Assembly: GCA_963809815.1 (NCBI GenBank)
Contig: CAWELM010000025.1
Coordinates: 62,001-126,000, forward strand
DNA: 64,000 nucleotides
Origin: CAVVJA01 sp963809815
Lineage (GTDB): Bacteria; Actinomycetota; Actinomycetes; Mycobacteriales; Jatrophihabitantaceae
Direction: 5' to 3'
Shown here piece after piece: positions 17,939-25,377 of this stretch. A model generated the notes under the pieces. That model was not told the origin of the DNA, ran no database searches, and worked only from the letters and a program-made list of their open reading frames with translations. Made by a program: the position numbers and the translations under genes. Position 1 is the stretch's first letter, and each line of letters opens with the position of its first letter.

Positions 17939-19771
17939 CTACTCTAAATAGATCGGGCTGCGTCCTCGCACCGTAGCGTCAAGGACACCGAACGGGGCGG
18001 TCCAGTGATCGGACCGCTGAATGAATACACCTCCACCGGAGGCCACCCACGGCAATTCTCCGGAGGCGGCGGCGATCGACTCCGGAGTCGCCGGAAGATT
18101 ACTCGACGGACGCTTGCTAAACGCAGAACCATCCGATTCCACCGACCAGACCCCGTAATCAGACGGATCGGTTCTTCCAGTCACGTAGAGCGTCGTCCCG
18201 TCGTTCCACGCGGCATCAGTAACCGTCATGTCAGAGGGGGTGACCAGAACCAAACTGTCGATGCGCGCACTCGAGCCATTGCGCTCGACCGTGCCCACGG
18301 CACATTGCGCGACGCCGCCAGGTCCGCCGATCACAAGGGCTATACGAGTCCCGTCGGGACTGAACCGAACGGCAGTGATAGGACCGGTCAGATTGCCTCG
18401 GCCGGTGATCGTAACCTGACTCGGCGCGCCGGACGTGGGAACACGCATCAGGTTGGCGCCGTACCCGAGCCAGACCTCTGATAGACCGGGGGCCCAGGCC
18501 GGTCGGCTCATCGGGCCGGCGGCGAGGCCCACGTTACGCAGGCCTGCCTTGCGCGAACCAATCAGCAGGGTCGACCGGCCTGTCGATCCAGCCACGCCCG
18601 CCGCCCGCAGATCGGAGGCGGCGGGATTCCCGGCGAGAGAAATCGAGGTGAGGTCATACGACCGGTGACCAAGGGGTCCTTCGAGTACTTTGCCGGTCTG
18701 GTCGAGGACGACGCCTGCATCGTTCACATAGAAGGCGGGGCGATCATGAATCACACCGAACGTTGACTGAAAGTCGGTTTCGGCGAACGGTCCGGTAATG
18801 CCAGGGATCGACACCTCGCGATGGTTGTCCGTGATCGTGACGAGCGCGTTGTTGAATGTAGAGGCGACTTGTGCGGCGAGCCGCCGGCGGCTATTGGAGT
18901 CGAGTCGGCTGCTGCCGGGCAGCTCCACGACATATAGCTGGGAAGCGGCATCGATGGTCACCGTCGCGTTCTTCGCGTTCACGGCATCCGGGATCGTAAG
19001 GACCGCTTGCTGTAATTCCAGGCGAGGCTGGGAGAGGAGCTGATCGAGCAGCCAGGTCGCGAGCGATTGGTCGGCCAGCGGCGAGTAGCGGGGATCGGGA
19101 ACGAGGTGTTTCTGGCCTAGGTCGAAGTAGTAGAGCGGGTGCATGTGGTAGTTGACGAGGAAGTCGGACAGCAGGATGAGCAACCCCGGTGACGACAGCC
19201 TGTCGATACGCCACTGCCCGTTGACTCGCTTCATGCCGAAGCTGCGCTGGATGCTGGCGTCGGCCAGTTGCACAGTCCGATACATGCCGTTCTCATCGAG
19301 CGTTCCGACCTGGTTTGCTGTGACCGTGACGGAATCGGTGAATTGGTCAGGGAGCTTCACCTGGTAGGAGTCCACGATTGTCACCGGGTTGTCTCTCCAG
19401 TTATTGCGCGCCTCAGGCGTAAGAAATCCCTTGGCGGCATTGTGATCTGGGAGGCTGCTCACATTCGCGGCGAGGAAGCCCAGCACGATCGCGCGCGGAT
19501 CTGCCCCCGGCTGTGGAGTCGGCGTCGGGACTGGTGCTGCGGTCGATCCGCCGATGGCACGTACCCGCTCCGGAGCTGATTGCTCCGGGACGCCGGCGCA
19601 GGCGGTGAGGGCGACGGTCAGCGCCGCGAGCACCGCGACGAGCGTCCGGATGTGCGTCTGACCGGAGCGCGCCGCCGTCAAGAAGCCGGTGTGCGTCTGA
19701 CCAGAGCGCGCGGCCCTCAGATAGCGCCCGACCCGCCCGCGGACCGGATTCTGCCGAGATCGCGCGCTCAT
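17939..19771 (-). CDS. lpqB: LpqB-type lipoprotein, MtrAB accessory factor
   Basis: A 610-residue lipoprotein with the lipobox LTAC (cleavage before Cys58 or so) after a hydrophobic stretch TLVAVLAALTVAL, a GerMN domain in the middle (VYVVEL-like SRLDSNSRRRL region) and a C-terminal beta-propeller. In mycobacteria and corynebacteria LpqB acts with MtrB outside the membrane. Its start overlaps the mtrB stop by 4 bp. The signal peptide N-region is unusually long (~43 residues) and contains a 13-residue duplication, RAARSGQTHTGFL followed by TAARSGQTHIRTL; an internal start nearer the hydrophobic core is possible. Confidence 0.93.
   Translation of the reverse strand: MSARSRQNPVRGRVGRYLRAARSGQTHTGFLTAARSGQTHIRTLVAVLAALTVALTACAGVPEQSAPERVRAIGGSTAAPVPTPTPQPGADPRAIVLGFLAANVSSLPDHNAAKGFLTPEARNNWRDNPVTIVDSYQVKLPDQFTDSVTVTANQVGTLDENGMYRTVQLADASIQRSFGMKRVNGQWRIDRLSSPGLLILLSDFLVNYHMHPLYYFDLGQKHLVPDPRYSPLADQSLATWLLDQLLSQPRLELQQAVLTIPDAVNAKNATVTIDAASQLYVVELPGSSRLDSNSRRRLAAQVASTFNNALVTITDNHREVSIPGITGPFAETDFQSTFGVIHDRPAFYVNDAGVVLDQTGKVLEGPLGHRSYDLTSISLAGNPAASDLRAAGVAGSTGRSTLLIGSRKAGLRNVGLAAGPMSRPAWAPGLSEVWLGYGANLMRVPTSGAPSQVTITGRGNLTGPITAVRFSPDGTRIALVIGGPGGVAQCAVGTVERNGSSARIDSLVLVTPSDMTVTDAAWNDGTTLYVTGRTDPSDYGVWSVESDGSAFSKRPSSNLPATPESIAAASGELPWVASGGGVFIQRSDHWTAPFGVLDATVRGRSPIYLE
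19651..19719. repeat. 39-bp-period direct duplication in the lpqB 5' coding region
   Basis: The 30 bases at 19651-19680 recur at 19690-19719 with three mismatches, a period of 39 bp or 13 codons. The reading frame is kept, giving two copies of AARSGQTH in the cytoplasmic part of the LpqB signal region. Confidence 0.9.
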
Positions 19772-21552
19772 GAGGTGCTCCCCGGCACGTTAACCATGGA
19801 ATCCAGCTCGAGCGGCAGCGGTGAGGAGGAGAGCTCGTCCCCAGCTCGGCGCGGCAGCGTGAGCCGAAATTGCGCGCCGACACCCCGCTCGCCCCACGCT
19901 TGCAACCAGCCGCCGTGCAGCCGGGCGTCCTCGAGGCTGATCGCCAAGCCAAGCCCGGTTCCGCCGGTCAGCCGACTGCGCGAGGGGTCTCCCCGCCAGA
20001 AGCGGTTGAAGACGAGTCCGGCTTCTCCTGCCCGCAGACCAACGCCGGAGTCGCGGACGGTGACGGCCGCAGAGTGGTCGTCGGCCGCGATGGTGACGAC
20101 GACGGGCCGGCCCTCGCCGTGGTCGAGGGCATTGCCGAGCAGGTTACGAAGGATCCGTTCCACTCGGCGGGCGTCCATGGCCACCGGGACCGACTGGGCC
20201 GGAGCGTGCAGGATGACCTCGCTTCCCTGCCGCTGCGCGAGCACCTGGCTCGCGTCGATCGCGCTCGCCGCCACGGCGGAGAGATCCGTCACGTCCATCT
20301 CGAGATGGGCGACACCGGCGTCGTACCGCGAGATCTCCAGCAGGTCCGCCAGCAACGCCTCGAAGCGGTCGAGTTCCGCTTGGAGCAGTTCGGCCGACCG
20401 GGCGAGCTCGGGCGGGAAGGCGTCACGCTGCGAGTGCAAGAGCTCACCGGCCATCCGGATCGTGGTCAGCGGGGTGCGCAGCTCGTGGGAGACGTCACTG
20501 GTGAATCGGCGTTGCAGCCGGGACAGCTCCTCGAGCCGGCGAATTTGCCGCTGCAGGCTGCCGGCCATGGCGTTGAAGGACTCACCGAGCCGTGCGATGT
20601 CGTCGGTGCCGCGGACCGGAATGCGCTGGGCGAGATCGCCGGCCGCAAGCCGTTCGGCTGTCTTCGCCGCCACCCGTACCGGTCGCACGACCTGCCGCGT
20701 CACCAGCAGGCTGATCGCGGCGACGAAGAGAACCAACCCGATGCCGGCCAACAGCACTGTCCGCTGGACTAGCGCAATCGTGTCGGCCTCGGCCGAGAGC
20801 GGGAACAGGTAATAGAGCTCGAACACGCCGTTTTGGGTGGTGACCGGCTCGCCGACAATCAGTCCCGGCACGGTCTGATCGGTGGACCCGTTCGGCTGCG
20901 GAATCGGCGCGTATTCGATGGCCAGGTTGTTGTCCTGCACGAGGGTGCGCAGTGATCTCGGAATGTCAGGAGAGTTCTGAAAACCAGCCGAGACGCTGGT
21001 GTTGGCCGACTCGATGGTGATCGTGAACAGACCGGCCTGGCTCCCGGTCGCCGCGAGCTGGGACTGGGCACTCGTGACGGCCGCGTTCTGGCTGGGGATG
21101 TCGCCGGGGCTGACGTCGGCGAACACGCGCCGGACCGTGTCCAGACCGGCAGTCGCCTGCAGGACCGCGGCAGTCCGCTTGGCACGCAGCACGCCCGCGC
21201 TGATCTGGTTGACGAGAAATATGCCGATCAACAGCACGCCGATACCCGTCACCACCAGGGTGGTTGCACCCACGCGCAGCTGAAGCGAATGCTGCCACGC
21301 GCGTCTGATCGCGCGGCCACCTCGCGCGGCTCGTGCTCCGACCACCCCGAGGAGCTGCCGGACCTGCGTGCCCAGTCGGCGTGCCTGCGTGACGACCGCT
21401 CCGCCAGCACCGGCCGACCGCGATGACGAGTCAAATTCCTCAGGAGGCTCCGGCTCGTCCGGAGGCGCCGGTATTGCCCGAACCTCGAGCTGCGGTGAGT
21501 CTGGCGCCTTCCCGTTGACATCCGGGCGCGCCGTCGTACGCGGTCCGATCAT
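19768..21552 (-). CDS. mtrB: Sensor histidine kinase MtrB
   Basis: A 594-residue membrane histidine kinase. Transmembrane segments lie near residues 94-118 and 264-287 and flank an extracytoplasmic sensor region; a HAMP domain follows (~288-340), then the dimerisation box FTSDVSHELRTPL with phospho-acceptor His356, and the HATPase domain with NLLGNALDHG, DSGVGL and GGTGLGLAIS. MtrB controls cell-wall and division genes through MtrA. The cytoplasmic N-terminus is ~90 residues, Pro/Glu-rich. The gene overlaps mtrA and lpqB by 4 bp on each side, so the three are one translational unit. Confidence 0.96.
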   Translation of the reverse strand: MIGPRTTARPDVNGKAPDSPQLEVRAIPAPPDEPEPPEEFDSSSRSAGAGGAVVTQARRLGTQVRQLLGVVGARAARGGRAIRRAWQHSLQLRVGATTLVVTGIGVLLIGIFLVNQISAGVLRAKRTAAVLQATAGLDTVRRVFADVSPGDIPSQNAAVTSAQSQLAATGSQAGLFTITIESANTSVSAGFQNSPDIPRSLRTLVQDNNLAIEYAPIPQPNGSTDQTVPGLIVGEPVTTQNGVFELYYLFPLSAEADTIALVQRTVLLAGIGLVLFVAAISLLVTRQVVRPVRVAAKTAERLAAGDLAQRIPVRGTDDIARLGESFNAMAGSLQRQIRRLEELSRLQRRFTSDVSHELRTPLTTIRMAGELLHSQRDAFPPELARSAELLQAELDRFEALLADLLEISRYDAGVAHLEMDVTDLSAVAASAIDASQVLAQRQGSEVILHAPAQSVPVAMDARRVERILRNLLGNALDHGEGRPVVVTIAADDHSAAVTVRDSGVGLRAGEAGLVFNRFWRGDPSRSRLTGGTGLGLAISLEDARLHGGWLQAWGERGVGAQFRLTLPRRAGDELSSSPLPLELDSMVNVPGSTS

Positions 21553-22238
21553 GGCGGGCCGGCTTTGTACCCCACGCCGCGAACGGTGAGCACGACCTCG
21601 GGACGTTCCGGATCCCGTTCCACCTTCGACCGCAGCCGCTGCACATGGACGTTAACGAGCCGGGTGTCGGCGGCGTGCCGGTAACCCCATACCTGCTCGA
21701 GCAACACCTCGCGGGTGAACACCTGGCGAGGTTTGCGCGCCAGCGCGACCAGGAGATCGAACTCGAGTGGCGTCAGGTTGATCGGTGAGCCGTCGCGAGT
21801 TACCTGGTGCGCGGGTACGTCGATCGAGACCGGAGACTCGGCCGGCCCGATGGACAACGTCTCACTAGCGACGTCTTCATGATGCCGCAGCCGGGCCCGC
21901 ATCCGAGCCACGAGCTCTTTGGGCTTGAACGGCTTGACGACGTAGTCGTCGGCCCCGGATTCCAGACCGAGGACGACGTCAATCGTGTCGCTCTTGGCCG
22001 TGAGCATGATGATCGGCGTACCGCTCTCCGCCCTGATTGCCCGGCAGACGTCCAGGCCGGACATGCCGGGCAGCATGAGATCCAGCAGCACGACATCGGG
22101 TTTGGTGTCGTGGAATGCCGCAAGTGCGCCGGTGCCGTCGCTTACGAAGGACGGGTCGAACCCGTCGGATCGCAACACAATACCCAGCATCTCGGCCAGG
22201 GCGGAGTCGTCATCGACCACCAGGACACGCGGCTTCAT
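21549..22238 (-). CDS. mtrA: Response regulator MtrA
   Basis: A 229-residue OmpR/PhoB-type response regulator: receiver domain with acidic pocket VVDDD, phospho-acceptor Asp53 in VVLLDLMLPG and Lys in VVKPFKP, then a C-terminal winged helix (LTPLEFDLLVALARKPRQVFTREVLLEQVWGYRHAADTRLVNVHVQRLRSKVE). The sequence is very close to mycobacterial MtrA, an essential regulator of dnaA, rpf and cell-wall hydrolase genes there. It is the first gene of the mtrA-mtrB-lpqB run. The thymidylate kinase gene often upstream is absent; a desaturase gene occupies that place. Confidence 0.97.
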   Translation of the reverse strand: MKPRVLVVDDDSALAEMLGIVLRSDGFDPSFVSDGTGALAAFHDTKPDVVLLDLMLPGMSGLDVCRAIRAESGTPIIMLTAKSDTIDVVLGLESGADDYVVKPFKPKELVARMRARLRHHEDVASETLSIGPAESPVSIDVPAHQVTRDGSPINLTPLEFDLLVALARKPRQVFTREVLLEQVWGYRHAADTRLVNVHVQRLRSKVERDPERPEVVLTVRGVGYKAGPP

Positions 22239-22302
22239 GCCAACATCGTGACATCTCTACTTCGGGAATGCCTTTTGACGCGACCAGGCGCGGTCCTCGG
22301 CG

Positions 22303-23229
22303 TCAGGCGCGGGCCATCGCGGCGGTCCGCTTGCGCTCTCGCTGCTCGACAAATCGACTGGCCTGCGCGTCCAGGCCGGACAGGAACTCGGCGAGCTCCT
22401 CGCGCGCTTGCTCGCCTCCCGGTCCGAGGTCGTCCCGTTCAAAGACCCGCCAGAACCGCAATACGGGGGTGAGCACCTCGTCGTGATGGAGCCGGAGGTC
22501 GTAAATGCCGGCCATGGCAATGGTGACCGCGTTTCGGGCGAAGTCCGGCATGCCCGAGCCCGGCATGCTAAAGCCGACAACCTCGTCTCGGATGGCTGCC
22601 ATCGTCGCGTCCGGTGCCCGATCGAACGCGGCCGCGACCAGGTTGCGGTAAAAGATCATGTGCAAGTTCTCGTCCGTGGAGATCCGGGCGAGCAGCTGGT
22701 CTGCGATGGGGCACCCGCTTGCCTTACCGGTATTCCGGTGCGACACCCGGGTGGCGAGCTCCTGGAAGCTGACGTAGGCGATGCCCTGCAGCAGCTCCTT
22801 GTTACCTGAGCTGTACCCCGCGGTCATGTGAGCCATCCGGAGCCGCTCCAGCTTGACCGGATCGACTCCCCGGGTCACCACGAGGTAGTCGCGCAGCGCG
22901 GTGCCGTGCCGGCCTTCCTCGGCCGTCCAGCGGCCAACCCAGTGGCCCCAGGCGCCGTCCAGTCCGAACCGGTTGGCGATCTCGCGATGGTAGGAGGGGA
23001 GGTTGTCCTCGGTCAGCAGATTGACGGTCATCGCCGTGCGGGCGACCGGATCTAGCGGGGAGTCTTCCGGTCTCCAGTCCTCGCCGCCGAGGAAGGCGAA
23101 ATCACGACCGCGGCTCCACGGGACGTAGTCATGCGGCATCCATTCCCTGGACGCGTCCAGATGACGATTCAGGTTCTGCTCGACGACCGGTTCGAGCTCA
23201 TACAACAGATTCGTCTGAAGGTCGCCCAT
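22303..23229 (-). CDS. Acyl-ACP desaturase (soluble di-iron, DesA family)
   Basis: A 308-residue stearoyl-ACP-desaturase-family enzyme that introduces a double bond into ACP-bound fatty acids. Di-iron ligands are visible as TEDNLPSYHREI, WTAEEGRHG (ExxH) and STDENLHMIFY (ExxH). The ATG at 23229 starts MGDLQTNLLYELEPVVEQNL, matching family N-termini; the frame upstream translates the intergenic repeats and is spurious. The ribosome site is weak, and a tandem operator-like array begins 9 bases upstream of the ATG, so expression is probably controlled by a repressor responding to acyl-CoA or a similar cue (inference). Confidence 0.92.
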   Translation of the reverse strand: MGDLQTNLLYELEPVVEQNLNRHLDASREWMPHDYVPWSRGRDFAFLGGEDWRPEDSPLDPVARTAMTVNLLTEDNLPSYHREIANRFGLDGAWGHWVGRWTAEEGRHGTALRDYLVVTRGVDPVKLERLRMAHMTAGYSSGNKELLQGIAYVSFQELATRVSHRNTGKASGCPIADQLLARISTDENLHMIFYRNLVAAAFDRAPDATMAAIRDEVVGFSMPGSGMPDFARNAVTIAMAGIYDLRLHHDEVLTPVLRFWRVFERDDLGPGGEQAREELAEFLSGLDAQASRFVEQRERKRTAAMARA

Positions 23230-23237
23230 TGCCGCAG

Positions 23238-23273
23238 CGTAACTTACGCAAGCGTAGGTTACGCAACCGTAGG
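23238..23273 (-). promoter_or_regulatory. Tandem operator array upstream of the acyl-ACP desaturase
   Basis: Two adjacent, nearly identical 15-bp units, TTACGCAAGCGTAGG (23244-23258) and TTACGCAACCGTAGG (23259-23273), differ at one base. Each holds an inverted TACG...CGTA pair with four bases between, and the segment 23238-23248 (CGTAACTTACG) is itself a perfect palindrome. The result is alternating CGTA and TACG boxes at a regular spacing, 9-44 bases upstream of the desaturase ATG, as expected for cooperative binding of a dimeric (for example TetR-type) regulator. No such regulator gene is adjacent. Confidence 0.7.
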
Positions 23274-23340
23274 TACAGGAGCCCAGCGGCGGTGGGTCAG
23301 CCGACCGGCTCAAGCATCCCCGACCAGACGGCGGCGCGGC

Positions 23341-23377
23341 CGCGCCACCGCCACCGTGATTCAGCGGCGGTGGCGCG
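23341..23377 (-). terminator. Hairpin downstream of ahcY
   Basis: CGCGCCACCGCC at 23341-23352 pairs perfectly with GGCGGTGGCGCG at 23366-23377 across a 13-base loop, giving a 12-bp GC-rich stem about 90 bases past the ahcY stop. There is no long T-tract, which is common for actinobacterial terminators. The right arm overlaps the first unit of the tandem repeat. Confidence 0.55.
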
Positions 23378-23500
23378 CCGACCAAGAGCACCGCTGTCAG
23401 TGGCGGTGGCGCTCCGACCAAGAGCCCGCTGTCAGTGGCGGTGGCGCTCCGACCAACAGCCCGCTGTCAGTAGCGGTATTGCTCCGACTTGTACGGTCCG
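23361..23500. repeat. 35-bp tandem repeat that includes the ahcY 3' end
   Basis: Units at 23396-23430 and 23431-23465 are identical except one base (agagcc versus acagcc). A third, slightly longer unit lies at 23361-23395, and the fourth, diverged, unit beginning 23466 is the ahcY 3' terminus itself, where the strand coding for SEQYRY and the stop lies (gtcagtagcggtattgctcc). The noncoding units thus look like copies of the gene end (gtcagtggcggtggcgctcc). No unique spacers are present, so it is not a CRISPR. Confidence 0.85.
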
Positions 23501-25305
23501 GCAACGTCGACGCCGATGTACTCGGCTTGCGCCTTGGTCAGCGTGGTCAACTTCGCGCCCACCGCGTCGAGGTGGAGCCGGGCCACTTTCTCGTCCAGGT
23601 GCTTGGGGAGTACGTAGACCTGCTTTTCGTACTGCCCCTTCTTGGTGTGCAGCTCGATTTGGGCGATGGTCTGGTTGGAGAACGACGACGACATCACAAA
23701 GCTGGGATGTCCCGTGGCGTTGCCCAGGTTCAGCAGCCGCCCCTCGGAAAGCACGATGATCATGTGGCCGTCCGGGAACCGCCACTCATGCACCTGAGGC
23801 TTCACCTCGGTCTTGCGGATTCCGGGAATCTTGGCCAAGCCGGCCATGTCGATCTCGTTGTCGAAATGCCCGATGTTGCCGACAATCGCCTGATGCTTCA
23901 TGGCGGACATGTGCTCGGCCAGGATGATGTCCTTGTTTCCAGTGGCCGTGACGAAGATGTCAGCCTTGCCGACGACGTCGTCGAGCGTCACGACCTCGAG
24001 TCCGTCCATCGCCGCCTGCAGCGCGCATATCGGATCGATCTCGGTCACCACGACGCGGGCGCCCTGGCCGCGTAGTGATTCGACACATCCCTTACCGACG
24101 TCGCCGTAGCCGCAGATCACCGCGAGCTTGCCCGCGATCATCACGTCGGTACCGCGGTTGATACCGTCGATCAGGGAGTGCCGGCAACCGTACTTGTTGT
24201 CGAACTTGCTCTTGGTCACCGAGTCGTTGACGTTGATCGCCGGGAAGAGCAGGGTGCCGGCCCGGGCGAATTCGTACAGGCGATGTACGCCGGTCGTCGT
24301 TTCCTCGGTGACCCCGATGATGCCCTGGGCCATCCGCGTGTACTTACCGGGTTGCTCAGCTACTGATCGCCGAAGAACGTCGAGGATCACGCCGTATTCA
24401 TGCGAGTCGTCGGCATCCGGCTGCGGAACGACCCCTGCCGCCTCGAACTCGACGCCCATGTGAACGAGCAGTGTGGCGTCGCCGCCGTCGTCGACGATGG
24501 AGTCAGGCCCGCAGCCATCCGGCCAGCTGAGCATCTGCTCGGTGCACCACCAGTACTCCTCCAGCGTCTCGCCCTTCCAGGCGTACACCGCGACGCCCTG
24601 CGGGTTCTCCGCCGTCCCGTTGGGGCCGACGACCGCCGCGGCGGCCGCATGGTCCTGGGTGGAGAAGATGTTGCAGCTGACCCATCGGACGTCGGCGCCG
24701 AGGGCCACCAGTGTCTCGATGAGCACCGCGGTCTGCACAGTCATGTGCAGGGAGCCGGCGATCTTCCGGCCCTTCAGCGGCTGCTGCGGACCGTATTCCT
24801 TGCGCAGCGCCATCAGCCCCGGCATCTCGTGCTCGGCCAGCTGGATCTCCTTGCGGCCGAACTCGTAGAGCGACAGGTCGGCGACCTTGAAGTCATGGAC
24901 GGCGCCAGCGCTGTCGGGGGTGAGGGTAACGCTCATGCTTTCTCCCATTTCGGTCGGCAGTACTTCCATCGGATAGTCGGATTCGTAGGCGGCAAGTCGG
25001 CGGTAGATGCCGGCTTCGGGCGGGGCAGCGTGCCGGTGGATTGCCCCGAACCACGCATCAACGGCGCGCGCGACCTCTGGGTCGGTGCGCATCCGCCGTT
25101 CGAAGGCGATGTCGGCAATCGTGAGGCCGTGTTCGGCGAGTAGATCGCGCAGACCCTGCAGGCGTTCGATCTGGCGGGGTCCGTAGTGTCGATGACCGCC
25201 CGGAGTTCGCAGGGCCGCGACGAGGCCAGCCTGCTCGAGATAACGGAGCATGCGTTGCGACCACCCGGTCGCCTCGCTCGCCTGTTGGATGGTCATCGTC
25301 TCCAT
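23467..25305 (-). CDS. ahcY: MerR-type DNA-binding domain read in frame into S-adenosylhomocysteine hydrolase
   Basis: One uninterrupted frame encodes 612 residues. Residues ~4-75 form a MerR winged helix-turn-helix (MTIQQASEATGWSQRMLRYLEQAGL, wing GGHRHYGPRQI) and a helical segment runs to ~120. From Met124 the sequence is a complete AHCY, which splits S-adenosylhomocysteine to adenosine and homocysteine: HMTVQTAVLIETL, NDSVTKSKFDN, the NAD loop GYGDVGKG and the C-terminal EQYRY. The internal ATG at 24936 has GGGAG at a good distance, so AHCY alone (494 residues) may be made as well. The outer start is uncertain: ATGs at 25305 and 25296 and a GTG at 25323 are possible. No stop separates the parts. 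This could be a true fusion or two genes that lost a stop. Confidence 0.85.
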   Translation of the reverse strand: METMTIQQASEATGWSQRMLRYLEQAGLVAALRTPGGHRHYGPRQIERLQGLRDLLAEHGLTIADIAFERRMRTDPEVARAVDAWFGAIHRHAAPPEAGIYRRLAAYESDYPMEVLPTEMGESMSVTLTPDSAGAVHDFKVADLSLYEFGRKEIQLAEHEMPGLMALRKEYGPQQPLKGRKIAGSLHMTVQTAVLIETLVALGADVRWVSCNIFSTQDHAAAAAVVGPNGTAENPQGVAVYAWKGETLEEYWWCTEQMLSWPDGCGPDSIVDDGGDATLLVHMGVEFEAAGVVPQPDADDSHEYGVILDVLRRSVAEQPGKYTRMAQGIIGVTEETTTGVHRLYEFARAGTLLFPAINVNDSVTKSKFDNKYGCRHSLIDGINRGTDVMIAGKLAVICGYGDVGKGCVESLRGQGARVVVTEIDPICALQAAMDGLEVVTLDDVVGKADIFVTATGNKDIILAEHMSAMKHQAIVGNIGHFDNEIDMAGLAKIPGIRKTEVKPQVHEWRFPDGHMIIVLSEGRLLNLGNATGHPSFVMSSSFSNQTIAQIELHTKKGQYEKQVYVLPKHLDEKVARLHLDAVGAKLTTLTKAQAEYIGVDVAGPYKSEQYRY

Positions 25306-25377
25306 CGCCCGAAACTCTACCACGACCGTGTCAGATTTTCGGGAGGCGCGGACCCGGCCGGACGGGTTAGCACGCCG

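Noticed and set aside
23361..23465. Tandem repeats considered as a CRISPR array.
   Set aside because: Units adjoin without unique spacers and no cas gene is near.
23131..24075. A 314-codon plus-strand frame opposite desA and ahcY.
   Set aside because: Spans intergenic repeats and antisense of two conserved genes; no ribosome site or domain.
25296..25323. Alternative starts for the MerR part (GTG 25323, ATG 25296).
   Set aside because: Not excluded, but ATG 25305 is used as a compromise; ribosome-site evidence does not separate them.
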